Positions 8,657 to 17,650 of a stretch of DNA of 64,000 nt are shown piece by piece. Under the pieces are notes generated by a model that saw only the letters and a list, made by a program, of their open reading frames with translations, did not search any database and had not been told where the DNA came from. The stretch comes from Acidobacteriaceae bacterium (lineage in GTDB: Bacteria; Acidobacteriota; Terriglobia; Terriglobales; Acidobacteriaceae), in the NCBI GenBank assembly GCA_003170825.1, contig PMYL01000049.1, positions 29,553 through 93,552 of the forward strand, given 5' to 3'. Position 1 is the stretch's first letter. Each line of letters opens with the position of its first letter. The position numbers were made by a program, and so were the translations under genes.

Positions 8657-11600
8657 GATACGACCGCACAACGCGCGCGCCTGACCGATGGCCAGTCAAA
8701 ACTGCCAGCCGAGGAGCAGCGGACCGAAGCCGGCATCCGCTTTAGCGTGGGACTGGACGTGGGGTCTACCACAGTGAAGGCGCTGGTCATCGAAGCAGGG
8801 AGCGGGCGCATTCTCTGGCGCGACTACCAGCGGCATGAGACGCGTCAGGCGGAGAAACTCCTTGAATTCCTTCATCGCATGGAAGCCGAATCGGGCGTTG
8901 CTCCCGGCAACTGCCGCATCTTCATCACCGGCTCCGGCGGCAATGCGCTCGGCAGTTTCATCGGCGCGAAGTTCGTGCAGGAGGTGAACGCTGTCGCACT
9001 CGCCGTGGAGAAGCTTCATCCCGAAGTGAACTCGGTGATCGAGTTAGGCGGTCAGGACGCCAAAGTCATCATCTTCAAAGAGGATGGCGACAGCGGCCGC
9101 AGGAAGAAGATCCCTTCGATGAACGACAAGTGCGCGGGCGGCACCGGCGCGGTCATCGACAAGATCAACGCCAAGCTGAAGATTCCGTCCGACGAGCTGT
9201 GCAATCAGGCCTACAAGGGGATCAGGGTGCATCCTGTCGCGGGCAAGTGCGGCGTCTTCGCCGAGACCGACATCAACGGCCTGCAGAAGCAGGGCATCCC
9301 GGTCGACGAACTGATGGCCTCGCTCTTCGACGCCATTGTTCTGCAGAACCTTACCGTTCTCACGCGCGGTCACACGCTGCGGCCCCACGTACTGCTGCTG
9401 GGCGGGCCGAACGCTTTTATTCGCGGCATGCGCGAGGCATGGCAGCACCACATCCCACTCCTGTGGAAAGAGCGGGGGATCGAACTGGACCCCGATCAGG
9501 CTCCCGAGGAGATGATCAAGACCCCGGAGAATGCCCTGTATTTTGCGGCCATTGGCGCGGTGGAATTTGGCAAGGGCGAGAACGCGGAGATTGGGCAGTA
9601 CCTGGGGACAGAGCGCCTTGAGTACTATGTTCTTGAGGGGCGGCGCCTGCAAAAAGCCTCTTCAGCCAGCCGCGGGTTGAGTGTTTCAAAGCAGGAGTTA
9701 CAAGACTTCAAAGCTAAGTACTCGCGGCCGGAGTTTGTTCCGGCGTCCTTCCATCCCGGTGAGCGAGTTCAGGCTTTCATCGGCCTCGACGGCGGTTCCA
9801 CTTCCACCAAGGCCGTACTCTTGTCGGAGCACGGCGACGTTCTCTCAAAAGCCTATCAACTCTCGAACGGCAATCCTATACAGGACACAATTGAAATTTT
9901 CGGCAATCTGCGCGGGCAGGTGGAAGCCCAAGGCGCGGCGCTGACAGTTCTCGGCGTGGGAACAACGGGCTACGCCAAGGACGTCCTGCAACGGGTATTG
10001 CAAGCCGATGTGGCTTTGGTCGAAACCGTCGCGCACACTGAGTCGGCTATTCGTTTCTTCGCAGATCCGCAAGTGATCGTCGACGTTGGCGGGCAGGATA
10101 TCAAGCTCATCATCCTCAGCAATGGCCGCGTCAAAGACTTCAAGCTCAACACGCAGTGCTCGGCGGGCAACGGATATTTTCTGCAATCCACGGCCGAAGG
10201 ATTCGGCATCCCGGTCGAGGACTACGCCGCCGTTGCCTTCAACGCCGACGCCATGCCTGTCTTCGGCTACGGATGCGCGGTGTTTCTGCAGACTGACATC
10301 GTCAACTTCCAGCGCCAGGGCTGGCGGGCTGAGGAAATCCTGGCCGGCCTGGCGACGGTGCTGCCCAGGAATGTCTTTCTGCATGTCGCCAAGGTGCCAA
10401 GCCTCGCCGCCCTGGGTACGCGGTTTATTCTGCAGGGCGGCACGCAGAATAATCTCGCGGCCGTGAAGGCGGAGGTGGACTTTCTGCGTTCGAGCTTCCG
10501 CTCTGTGGGGAAAGAGCCGGAGATTGTTGTCCATCCCCACTGCGGCGAATCGGGAGCGATCGGCGCTGCCATCGAAGCCATTCGGTTGTGGCGCAAAGGC
10601 CACTCAACCACCTTCATCGGCATGGAAGCCGTCCGCAACATCAGCTACCGTACTACGCACAACGAAGAGACGCGCTGCCACTTTTGCAAGAATGCCTGCC
10701 AGCGGACTTTCCTCGATGTCCAGATCGGACTGGCGAATGACTATGTGCCGCCGTCTTTCCGCACCAACGTAGCGCTCGAACCGGGTGAGCAGCGCATCAT
10801 CGTGGCTAACTGCGAGAAGGGCGCGGTGGAGGACGTTTCCGCCGTGCGCGGTATTCAAGCCAACCTTGACGCCACCAAGGCCGCCAACCCAAACCTGGTG
10901 GAGATGGCGGCACGCGAAGTGTGGCGCTCACGCCGGCCAGAGAGCGTCGCCGATCCAATTCCCGCCCGTGCCTGGACGGCCGCCGGCCGCAGCCGTATTT
11001 CGCTTATGCAAAAGCGCGCGCAGTTGCGCATCGGCATTCCTCGCGTCCTGAACATGTATGCCTACGCGCCGCTGTTCAGTTCCTATCTGGAAAGCCTGGG
11101 CGTGCCGGCGGAGAACATTGTCTATTCGGATTTCACCACCGGGGAGCTGTACCGCGCAGGATCGAGCCGTGGCGCGATCGATCCATGTTATCCCTCAAAG
11201 ATCGCCATCGCGCACGTCCACAACCTTCTCTTCAAACAGCACCTGCGCAAGCCGCTGCACGCGATTTTCTTTCCCATGTTCGACGTGCTGCTCTCGCCGC
11301 TGGTGAACGTCAGGGCGAACAACGCCTGTCCGACGGCCTCTATCACCCCGGAGACCGTGGAAGCAGCTTATACAAAAGAAACGGACCTCTTTGCCGAACG
11401 CGGCATCCAATACGTGCATCCGCTGGTCAACCTCTCGGAGCGAAAGCTCTTTGCGCGCCAGATGTTCCAGGCGTGGGCGCCCATCCTTGGCCTCACCGAG
11501 GAAGAGAACCAACGCGCCATCGAGACCGGCTACCGGGAGTTGGGGAAGTTTGAATCCGGCATTCGCCGCCGTGCCCGCGAAGTCCTCGATCAACTCGAAT

Positions 11601-12166
11601 CGCAGCATAAGTTAGGCATCGTCATGCTGGGACGGCCCTACCACCACGATCCCGGCATCAACCACGAAATCATGGAGCAGTTCCAAAAGCTGGGCTACTC
11701 AATCTTCTCGCAGAGTACCTTGCCGCTGGACGAAGATCTGCTTGAGCGGCTGTTCGGCGAGGAAGTTCGCGCGGGTGTGATCAGCCACCCGCTCGATATC
11801 TCCGATGTATGGAAAACCGCCTTCTCCGCCAGTTCCAACCATAAACTCTGGGCCGCCAAGTTCACGGCACGGCATCCCAGCCTGGTGGCGCTGGAGATTT
11901 CCAGCTTCAAGTGTGGCCACGACGCGCCCATCTACAGTGTCATCGAGCAGATCGTCGAGAGCTCGGGCACGCCTTATTTCTCCTTCAAGGACCTGGACGA
12001 GAACCGGCCTGCCAATTCCATCAAACTTCGCGTTGAAACCATCGATTACTTCCTGAAGCGTTACCGGGAGGATCTGCTGCGCCGAAAGGAAAAAGAAGCT
12101 GAAATCGAACTGGAACTGGCGGAGTTTGAGCGCGGGCTGCGAGAGGAGGCTGCTGAGCCCGTCTAG
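8654..12166 (+). CDS. Double acyl-CoA dehydratase activase (BcrAD/BadFG) with DUF2229 domain
   Basis: This protein of about 1170 residues contains two ASKHA ATPase/activase modules. The first begins GLDVGSTTVKAL (about residue 33) and has the bridging-cluster cysteines C160 in KCAGGTG and C199 in GKCGVFAETD. The second begins near residue 375 (GLDGGSTSTKAV) with C502 in QCSAGNG and C541 in GYGCAVFLQTD. A C-terminal DUF2229-type region follows, starting near IGIPRVLNMYAYAPLF. Such activases hydrolyse ATP to inject a low-potential electron into a dehydratase/reductase partner, here the gene just upstream. The start is taken as CTG 8654 because of its AAGGAG site; GTG 8747 is the fallback. The stop overlaps the 3' end of the opposite-strand acyl-CoA-dehydrogenase-like gene by 4 bases. 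Confidence 0.85.
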   Translation: MDTTAQRARLTDGQSKLPAEEQRTEAGIRFSVGLDVGSTTVKALVIEAGSGRILWRDYQRHETRQAEKLLEFLHRMEAESGVAPGNCRIFITGSGGNALGSFIGAKFVQEVNAVALAVEKLHPEVNSVIELGGQDAKVIIFKEDGDSGRRKKIPSMNDKCAGGTGAVIDKINAKLKIPSDELCNQAYKGIRVHPVAGKCGVFAETDINGLQKQGIPVDELMASLFDAIVLQNLTVLTRGHTLRPHVLLLGGPNAFIRGMREAWQHHIPLLWKERGIELDPDQAPEEMIKTPENALYFAAIGAVEFGKGENAEIGQYLGTERLEYYVLEGRRLQKASSASRGLSVSKQELQDFKAKYSRPEFVPASFHPGERVQAFIGLDGGSTSTKAVLLSEHGDVLSKAYQLSNGNPIQDTIEIFGNLRGQVEAQGAALTVLGVGTTGYAKDVLQRVLQADVALVETVAHTESAIRFFADPQVIVDVGGQDIKLIILSNGRVKDFKLNTQCSAGNGYFLQSTAEGFGIPVEDYAAVAFNADAMPVFGYGCAVFLQTDIVNFQRQGWRAEEILAGLATVLPRNVFLHVAKVPSLAALGTRFILQGGTQNNLAAVKAEVDFLRSSFRSVGKEPEIVVHPHCGESGAIGAAIEAIRLWRKGHSTTFIGMEAVRNISYRTTHNEETRCHFCKNACQRTFLDVQIGLANDYVPPSFRTNVALEPGEQRIIVANCEKGAVEDVSAVRGIQANLDATKAANPNLVEMAAREVWRSRRPESVADPIPARAWTAAGRSRISLMQKRAQLRIGIPRVLNMYAYAPLFSSYLESLGVPAENIVYSDFTTGELYRAGSSRGAIDPCYPSKIAIAHVHNLLFKQHLRKPLHAIFFPMFDVLLSPLVNVRANNACPTASITPETVEAAYTKETDLFAERGIQYVHPLVNLSERKLFARQMFQAWAPILGLTEEENQRAIETGYRELGKFESGIRRRAREVLDQLESQHKLGIVMLGRPYHHDPGINHEIMEQFQKLGYSIFSQSTLPLDEDLLERLFGEEVRAGVISHPLDISDVWKTAFSASSNHKLWAAKFTARHPSLVALEISSFKCGHDAPIYSVIEQIVESSGTPYFSFKDLDENRPANSIKLRVETIDYFLKRYREDLLRRKEKEAEIELELAEFERGLREEAAEPV

Positions 12167-13920
12167 CTCTCGCGTTCCGCACGGAGGAACCGCGCGGCCC
12201 GATCGCGTGCGGCCATGGCGCCGCAAAGGCTCATATTCAGCCTTGTCCGCAGCTCGTCAAAGACGCTTCTGGTGGCAGCGGAAACTGGGAATTGTCCATC
12301 GTATCCAAGCAGCAGCGCTGCACAGGTTTGTGCCACCGAACCGGCGGCGCGAACCGACGCAATGGTACTCAGATCGTAGAAAAGGGACGATACGAAAGCA
12401 GTCGCCGCTCCTTGACGGCCGCTCTTCTCCAACTCCAAAGCATCCAGTGTCAACGAGCGCGCCGCAAGCAGCCGGCACAGGGCGTCTGCCATAGGGAAAG
12501 TCGCGCCTTGACGGGCATCGCAAAAGAGCCGCGCCCCGCGCGCATCCGTTTGCCGCCGAAGCTGGAGCAAGGTCCAATGCCATAGCCTCATTCCTGCAGT
12601 CAGGCCGCGAATACCAGAGTATGGCAGGCTATGGGCAAGCTGATTCATCTCTTCAGTCCACGCTTGAAACTCCTTGAGAAACTCGCCGTCGATCATGGCC
12701 GCGGAGACCAGACGGCGCTGAAGCGCTTCAGGCCCCAGGTAGAGCGCCTCGATCTGCGCGTCCACCAGCTTGTCATGCACGCTGCCTGAACCGCCGTCCA
12801 TCGGCCCACAGCCCCCAAGCGCCGCCGCGCGCTGGAGCATAACCGTAGCGCTGCTCGTGCTGAAAAGCTTCGCCGCCGGGCATAGCACGGCAGCTTCCCT
12901 CGTAACTTCGCCCGGTGGATTTGCCCACTTGTCGAGTTCGTCGGAAAGGCGCGCCGCGGAAAAGCCCAAAGACGCCGCTGCCTCGCCTGTGGCCCATAGG
13001 TCCACCATCCGCTCCCAAAACTCCGGTTCGCCGGTTGTCTGGCAGGATGGATTGACCAGGGGTTCCACGGTGGAGAGTAACTTGGAGGCCGTCATGAGGC
13101 TCAAAACGACGCGAGTCCTGCGAAATGCGGGCTCCAGCAGCCGGCGATGGTCAAAGTCAGGAACCACGACACCATCGACCATCGCGTAACCGCCAACGAT
13201 GCGGGAGGCAGGCACCCTCAATCCAAAGACTGGGTTGGTTGTCGACGCTAACTGATGTCCCAGCTTACGCACTCGCGAACCCCGGTCGAACTCGCCCGCA
13301 TCCCCCGGTTCGAGAATCACCAGGCAACTGCCCCGTGCGCGATCGCCGCATCCTTGCACGGCCGCCACGACAAAATCCGCGAAGTCCATGTGGCTGATGA
13401 AGCGCCCGCGCTTGTGAATCTCCAACACAGGGTCGCTTCCCGCGACCCAGCCGGCAACATGAAACCTGCCGCTGAGAAACATCGCGTCTGTGCCTGCTCC
13501 GGGGATCGGCTCTGTCAGGCACAGGGCGGCGTGGCGTCGATCGGCATTGCCCAGGTACCGATCGCGCTGCTGCTTTGTGCCAAAATCGCGGATGGGCATT
13601 TGAGCCAGGCTTCCAGAGAGGCTCAACGTCGCGGCTCCGCCATCCACCCAGGCTAGCTCCCATGCTGCTAGGGCTAGAGGCATGGCGATGCCCTGGCTCG
13701 CGGACGAAAGAATGGAAGTCAGGCCATTCGCATCCAGGGATGCGAGGATGCATGCCTTCTCCGAAGTCCATTCACAACTGGACCGCGCGCCCGCGACCAA
13801 CTGCGGAGCAATGACCTCGCGCGCCACATGCCGCGCCGAATGGATGACCGCAAGCAGATCGGGGTGATCCGCGACCCGCCACATGGCCCAATGGACTTCG
13901 TCCCACCAAGATGCGGCCAT
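12163..13920 (-). CDS. Acyl-CoA dehydrogenase-like flavoprotein with C-terminal extension
   Basis: This 585-residue protein follows the acyl-CoA dehydrogenase plan: an N-terminal helical domain, a middle segment with ALCLTEPIPGAGTDAMFL (FAD-contacting CxTEPxxGSD type), and a C-terminal helical domain with AAALGGCGPMDGGSG in place of the usual YGGxGY. Normal family members have about 380 residues; an extra stretch of about 180 residues follows LPYSGIRGLTAG. Substitutions around the catalytic region mean it may be an oxidase, a desaturase or inactive. The start is ATG 13920, 8 bases after the upstream radical SAM stop and behind AAGGCAGG, so the two form an operon. It could introduce or remove double bonds in the acyl product. 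Confidence 0.7.
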   Translation of the reverse strand: MAASWWDEVHWAMWRVADHPDLLAVIHSARHVAREVIAPQLVAGARSSCEWTSEKACILASLDANGLTSILSSASQGIAMPLALAAWELAWVDGGAATLSLSGSLAQMPIRDFGTKQQRDRYLGNADRRHAALCLTEPIPGAGTDAMFLSGRFHVAGWVAGSDPVLEIHKRGRFISHMDFADFVVAAVQGCGDRARGSCLVILEPGDAGEFDRGSRVRKLGHQLASTTNPVFGLRVPASRIVGGYAMVDGVVVPDFDHRRLLEPAFRRTRVVLSLMTASKLLSTVEPLVNPSCQTTGEPEFWERMVDLWATGEAAASLGFSAARLSDELDKWANPPGEVTREAAVLCPAAKLFSTSSATVMLQRAAALGGCGPMDGGSGSVHDKLVDAQIEALYLGPEALQRRLVSAAMIDGEFLKEFQAWTEEMNQLAHSLPYSGIRGLTAGMRLWHWTLLQLRRQTDARGARLFCDARQGATFPMADALCRLLAARSLTLDALELEKSGRQGAATAFVSSLFYDLSTIASVRAAGSVAQTCAALLLGYDGQFPVSAATRSVFDELRTRLNMSLCGAMAARDRAARFLRAERES

Positions 13921-13928
13921 CGCCTGCC

Positions 13929-15350
13929 TTATTGCGAGTCCTTTGGAAGAGTGCACTCCGCAAGGTAAGCCCGCGGGTCCATCAACTGCTGAGCGCGAGC
14001 GAGGATTCTTGCCATGTGGCCGATGTGGCGCAGATCGACATTGCGCAACCACTGCCACCACTTCTTTCGGCCGCCGGCATTGAGCACGGTGCGCCGCCAG
14101 GTCTCGCAGTAGAGTTCAAAAAAACGTTCTACCGGCAGGCGAGGCTTCCAGAGCAGGTGATGCAGATCGTACTGGTTCCAGTCCAGCACTTCGAGTTGCG
14201 CCTTGCTCTGCTCGAAGTAGCGGGTGCCCGGCAGCGGCGTGAGGATGGTAAAGCCAGACCGGTAGAGTTTGTGAGTTTCAATAAACTCCCATAACTCGGC
14301 AAAGTCTTCCTCTGAGAAATCCGGATCCACAATGAAGTTTCCGGTTACGCCAAAACCGCACTCCCGCGCTACCCGGATGGCATCCAGAGTCTTCGATACG
14401 TCCGTGCCCTTGTGCAGAGAGTCGAGTCCTTTTCGCGTCGGCGATTCAAAGCCGAAGAAGATGTCGAAGTTCCGCGCCAGCGGCCGCCACAGACGCAGCA
14501 GGTCGGCGCTCTCGCTGACCAGGTCCACGCGCGACTGCACCAGCATCCAGTTCTTGCGTTCGCCCGATGCGAGCAATTCACGGCACAGTTCCTCGCTGCG
14601 CGCAGGATTGCTCCAGAACAAATCGTCAATGACGAAGACATTCTTGCCGGTCTGCTCAAAATCCGCACGGACGTTCCGTGCGGCATGGTAGCGGCAGGAT
14701 CCCTTATAAAACTGCCAGACCGAGCAAAACTTGCAGTGGTGCCGGCATCCGCGTGTTGTCTCCAGCGTCCAGACCGGCATGTAATTCAGACAGACGTAGT
14801 TCTTGCGGTACGCCTCCACCGCGGCACGATCCGGGCAGAGAGCGTGGTCCAGGTCCAGCCACTCCCGCGCCTTGCCGGTAGCGGCAAACCGCCCGTCGCC
14901 CGTGGGCAAAAGTAGAGATGGCACGTCCTCAACCGGGCGGCGCTGTGCCAGCGCGTCGCACAGGGCGGGCATTGTGCCCTCGCCCTCGCCGGTGCAAATC
15001 GCATCGATCCCACGGCTCTGCTCGAACGCTTTTGGGTAAGAAGCCGCGGCATGTCCCCCTACGGCGACGAAGATTGCAGGATCCATCCGCTTGATCTCGC
15101 CGGCAAGTTGCAGCGTCGCGGCCGCGTCCAGGATGTGAACGCATGAAATGCCCACCATCTCCGGCTGGAAAGACTTGATCAGGCGCGCCATGGTCCTGCG
15201 CTCGAAGGACATATCTACGATGCGGACCTGATGCCCGCTTGCGCCGAGCGCCGCCGAGATGTATTCAAGCCCCAGAGGCTCAGTCCGGAAGAATGGGGCG
15301 AGACCGAAGTGAGCTGCAGAGGAGCGCGGTTTGACGAGCAGAACTCTCAA
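13929..15350 (-). CDS. Second cobalamin-type radical SAM protein
   Basis: This 473-residue protein has an N-terminal B12-binding region (MRVLLVKP, GLEYISAAL, MVGISCVH) and a radical SAM core with cluster cysteines C202, C206 and C209 in TRGCRHHCKFCS. The DxHxxG position reads IVDMSFE, so the lower-ligand histidine is missing here too. The layout matches BchE/HpnR-like enzymes that methylate, cyclise or oxidise lipids and pigments. Start choice: TTG 15350 lies behind GGGGGTGATT, close to the full anti-Shine-Dalgarno complement, and no better start exists. It leads a two-gene operon with the acyl-CoA-dehydrogenase-like gene. It is not a close copy of the first radical SAM protein of the locus. 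The family is certain and the substrate unknown. Confidence 0.85.
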   Translation of the reverse strand: MRVLLVKPRSSAAHFGLAPFFRTEPLGLEYISAALGASGHQVRIVDMSFERRTMARLIKSFQPEMVGISCVHILDAAATLQLAGEIKRMDPAIFVAVGGHAAASYPKAFEQSRGIDAICTGEGEGTMPALCDALAQRRPVEDVPSLLLPTGDGRFAATGKAREWLDLDHALCPDRAAVEAYRKNYVCLNYMPVWTLETTRGCRHHCKFCSVWQFYKGSCRYHAARNVRADFEQTGKNVFVIDDLFWSNPARSEELCRELLASGERKNWMLVQSRVDLVSESADLLRLWRPLARNFDIFFGFESPTRKGLDSLHKGTDVSKTLDAIRVARECGFGVTGNFIVDPDFSEEDFAELWEFIETHKLYRSGFTILTPLPGTRYFEQSKAQLEVLDWNQYDLHHLLWKPRLPVERFFELYCETWRRTVLNAGGRKKWWQWLRNVDLRHIGHMARILARAQQLMDPRAYLAECTLPKDSQ

Positions 15351-15541
15351 ATCGGAATCACCCCCTATGTTTTTGAAGAATCCGATTCAATTCTAGGTTG
15401 TGCTCGGACTCCTCGTAAAGCCCTTTCGCAAGAAAAGATCTCTACTCCATGCGGGAGTAGCCGGGGTCTGGTTTCTCGCGTCACAGTATTCCGGTGCTAG
15501 AATGTCGCTACGGTACTTGTGGGGCTTTTTGCCGGCTTGAA

Positions 15542-16402
15542 ATGATCGATATGATGAGATCTGCGATCTTCTGTTTGTTGTTTCTTGCGACCAACGCCGC
15601 ATTGGCCCTGCTGTTTCCCTTTACCCTCTCCCGGTTCCTTCTCACGGGCTTCATTTTCACCGCCGGCGTGGCGGTCACGCTCTACCTGCTGCTTCATCCG
15701 CGCAACCAATGGCTGGTCGCCAACCGCTCGCGGGTGGAGAACGCGGATTGCGTGGCCTTGACCTTCGACGACGGTCCCAGTCCCGTAGACACGCCCAGGT
15801 TGCTTGACCTGCTCCGGGAGAAGAATGTGAAGGCGACGTTTTTTGTGGTTGGAAAGCGTGCGGATCAGTATCCGGAGATCGTGCGTCGCGCCTGGGACGA
15901 AGGGCACCTGATAGCAAACCACACCTGGTCGCACCAACATTTGTTTTGTTTTCTCACGCCCAGGCGCCTGCGGGCCGAGATCGAGCTTGGCACGGAGAGT
16001 ATTCGCCGCATTTGCGGTTTCCGGCCGCGCTGTTTCCGCTCACCGGTTGGCCTGCGCCATCCCCTCCTGAGGCTCTATCTCAAGCAGGCGGGTCTCGAGT
16101 ATATCTCCTGGAGCATTCGCACGTTTGATACGTTGATCGAAAACTCCAGCATTCTTTCCCGCCGTATCTTGAAAAGAGTGACCGGCGGAGACATCATCCT
16201 GCTGCATGATCGTTTGCCCGCGGGCGCGGATGTCATGCTTGAGGCCTTGCCTGGAATCATTGATGAACTGAGGGAACGCGGATTAAAATTCGTTCTTGCC
16301 GGTTCCCGTGAGGATGCCGGCTGCGCTACACTCGAATCCAGGCCATGCGAACCTGCGCACTCATTCCGGCGTTCAACGAAGCTCCCTATATCGCCAAGGT
16401 GA
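15542..16402 (+). CDS. Polysaccharide deacetylase (NodB homology domain), membrane-anchored
   Basis: This 286-residue protein begins with two hydrophobic segments (AIFCLLFLATNAALALLF and FLLTGFIFTAGVAVTLYLLL). A CE4/NodB domain follows, with the metal-site motif TFDDGPS, the NHTWSHQ histidine pair, FRSPVG and DIILLHD. The fold removes N- or O-acetyl groups from sugars. The start ATG 15542 places the membrane segments correctly. The gene opens the next operon of the locus and its 3' end overlaps the glycosyltransferase gene by 58 bases. With that GT it could tailor a sugar head group on the exported lipid; homologous pairs occur in other lipid and pigment clusters. The substrate is inferred only. 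Confidence 0.85.
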   Translation: MIDMMRSAIFCLLFLATNAALALLFPFTLSRFLLTGFIFTAGVAVTLYLLLHPRNQWLVANRSRVENADCVALTFDDGPSPVDTPRLLDLLREKNVKATFFVVGKRADQYPEIVRRAWDEGHLIANHTWSHQHLFCFLTPRRLRAEIELGTESIRRICGFRPRCFRSPVGLRHPLLRLYLKQAGLEYISWSIRTFDTLIENSSILSRRILKRVTGGDIILLHDRLPAGADVMLEALPGIIDELRERGLKFVLAGSREDAGCATLESRPCEPAHSFRRSTKLPISPR

Positions 16403-17019
16403 TTGCGGGGTCGAGACCGTATGTTGAAAAGGTCGTCGTGATCGACGATGGCTCCGCCGACGGGACGGCGGAGGTTGCACGGGCCGCTGGAGCGATTTGT
16501 CTGGCATCGCAAACCAATTGCGGCAAAGGCTCGGCTCTGCGCATCGGCCTTGCTTTCGCGCGCGCCGAAAACTTCACTCACGCGATTACTCTGGATGGCG
16601 ACGGTCAGCATCTGCCGGAAGATATTCCTGTCATGCTTCGCGTTGCCGAAGAGACGGGAGCGGACCTTGTTATCGGAGCGCGCTCCTTCGACCGCGCCCG
16701 CATGCCTCGCGCGCGCTATTACTCCAACACTGTGGGCAGCCGTTTGACCTCGGCCATCGTCGGCCGCGAAATCAAGGACAGCCAGTGCGGATTCCGGTTA
16801 TTCCGGCTGGACAAACTTTGCGCAATCGAGCTGCGCAGCCTGCGCTACGAATTCGAAATGGAAGTCCTCATCAAGATGGCACGGTCCGGCTGCACCATCG
16901 CTCACGCTCCCATCCGCATGGTCTACGACAATGGCCAGGCGCGCTCCAAGATGAAACCCGTGCGAGACACGGTGCGTATCTGCCTGTGGTCGCTGGCATT
17001 TCGCTTCATGGGAGCGTGA
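16345..17019 (+). CDS. Family 2 glycosyltransferase
   Basis: This 224-residue GT-A enzyme resembles DPM1 or the short undecaprenyl-phosphate type GT2 proteins. It shows CALIPAFNEAPYI at the N terminus, VVVIDDGSADGT for nucleotide-sugar binding, TLDGDGQHLPED as the metal-binding DxD region and QCGFRLF near the acceptor site. No C-terminal membrane helices are seen, so it works at the cytoplasmic face. Its ATG lies inside the deacetylase gene, and the LolA-like gene starts one base after its stop, so all three are co-transcribed. Likely role: adding a sugar to a lipid or polyprenyl phosphate used by this locus. GT2 genes are regular members of aryl-polyene clusters. Confidence 0.85.
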   Translation: MRTCALIPAFNEAPYIAKVIAGSRPYVEKVVVIDDGSADGTAEVARAAGAICLASQTNCGKGSALRIGLAFARAENFTHAITLDGDGQHLPEDIPVMLRVAEETGADLVIGARSFDRARMPRARYYSNTVGSRLTSAIVGREIKDSQCGFRLFRLDKLCAIELRSLRYEFEMEVLIKMARSGCTIAHAPIRMVYDNGQARSKMKPVRDTVRICLWSLAFRFMGA

Positions 17020-17020
17020 C

Positions 17021-17650
17021 ATGACCCTGCGCTTCAAGCCCTGTTGTCTCGTTGTGTTCTTGATTTTCCCAGGAGTGCTGGCTGCCCAAACCGACGATCT
17101 GTTGACGCGTATTTGGACAGGCGTTCAGCAAGCCCAGAAGAAATTCACGACAGGCTGCGGGACCGTCACCGAGACACGCACCTCTCGCCTGATGGTGAAG
17201 CCCATGGTGCTCCACGGCAGGTTTTGCGCCGAGGGCAACGCTCGATTCATGATCGAGTACTTTGCGCCCAACGCGCTGCGCATTCGCTTCAGCGAGAACT
17301 ATCTCAATGTTACAATTGGCGACAATACGGATGTTATGGAGGTAGGTGGCAACGTTCGCCACGCCCAGTCCTTCTTCAGCCGGGAAAATTCCATCGATAA
17401 CCTGAAGAAGGATTTTACCATCTCCGTGCGGGAGGAGAGCCGGGATTATGAAATGAGGCTCGTTCCCCGGACGGACGCTTTTCGCCGCAGGTTGAACTAT
17501 ATGGTGGTGAAGCTGAGCAAACGGGATTTTCTGCCCCAGTCGCTGGAGGTGGACGGCAAGAGCGGCGTAAACAGCGTGTTCGCCATCGATGTTACATCGG
17601 TGAACGCGAAGATACCCGCAGAAACCTTCGAGGTAATCAAACCAAGGTGA
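17021..17650 (+). CDS. LolA-like outer-membrane lipoprotein/lipid carrier
   Basis: This 209-residue protein has a signal peptide (CCLVVFLIFPGVLAAQ) followed by a single LolA-type half-barrel domain. Recognisable features are the YFAPNALRIRF strand pair, VMEVGGN and the final AKIPAETFEVIKP, which matches the DxxF-type end of LolA proteins. LolA-like proteins carry hydrophobic cargo through the periplasm. In aryl-polyene clusters a LolA homologue accompanies an MMPL exporter and is thought to move the lipid product to the outer membrane; the same pair occurs here three genes apart. The start ATG follows GGGAGCGTGAC. Its stop overlaps the FabZ start. This is probably a product shuttle rather than the housekeeping LolA. 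Confidence 0.8.
   Translation: MTLRFKPCCLVVFLIFPGVLAAQTDDLLTRIWTGVQQAQKKFTTGCGTVTETRTSRLMVKPMVLHGRFCAEGNARFMIEYFAPNALRIRFSENYLNVTIGDNTDVMEVGGNVRHAQSFFSRENSIDNLKKDFTISVREESRDYEMRLVPRTDAFRRRLNYMVVKLSKRDFLPQSLEVDGKSGVNSVFAIDVTSVNAKIPAETFEVIKPR

Noticed and set aside
8639..8660. Dehydratase-like and activase genes as one broken fusion gene
   Set aside because: Although in the same frame, a strong ribosome-binding site follows the TAA and the domain order is opposite to that of known fusions, so two separate genes are more likely.
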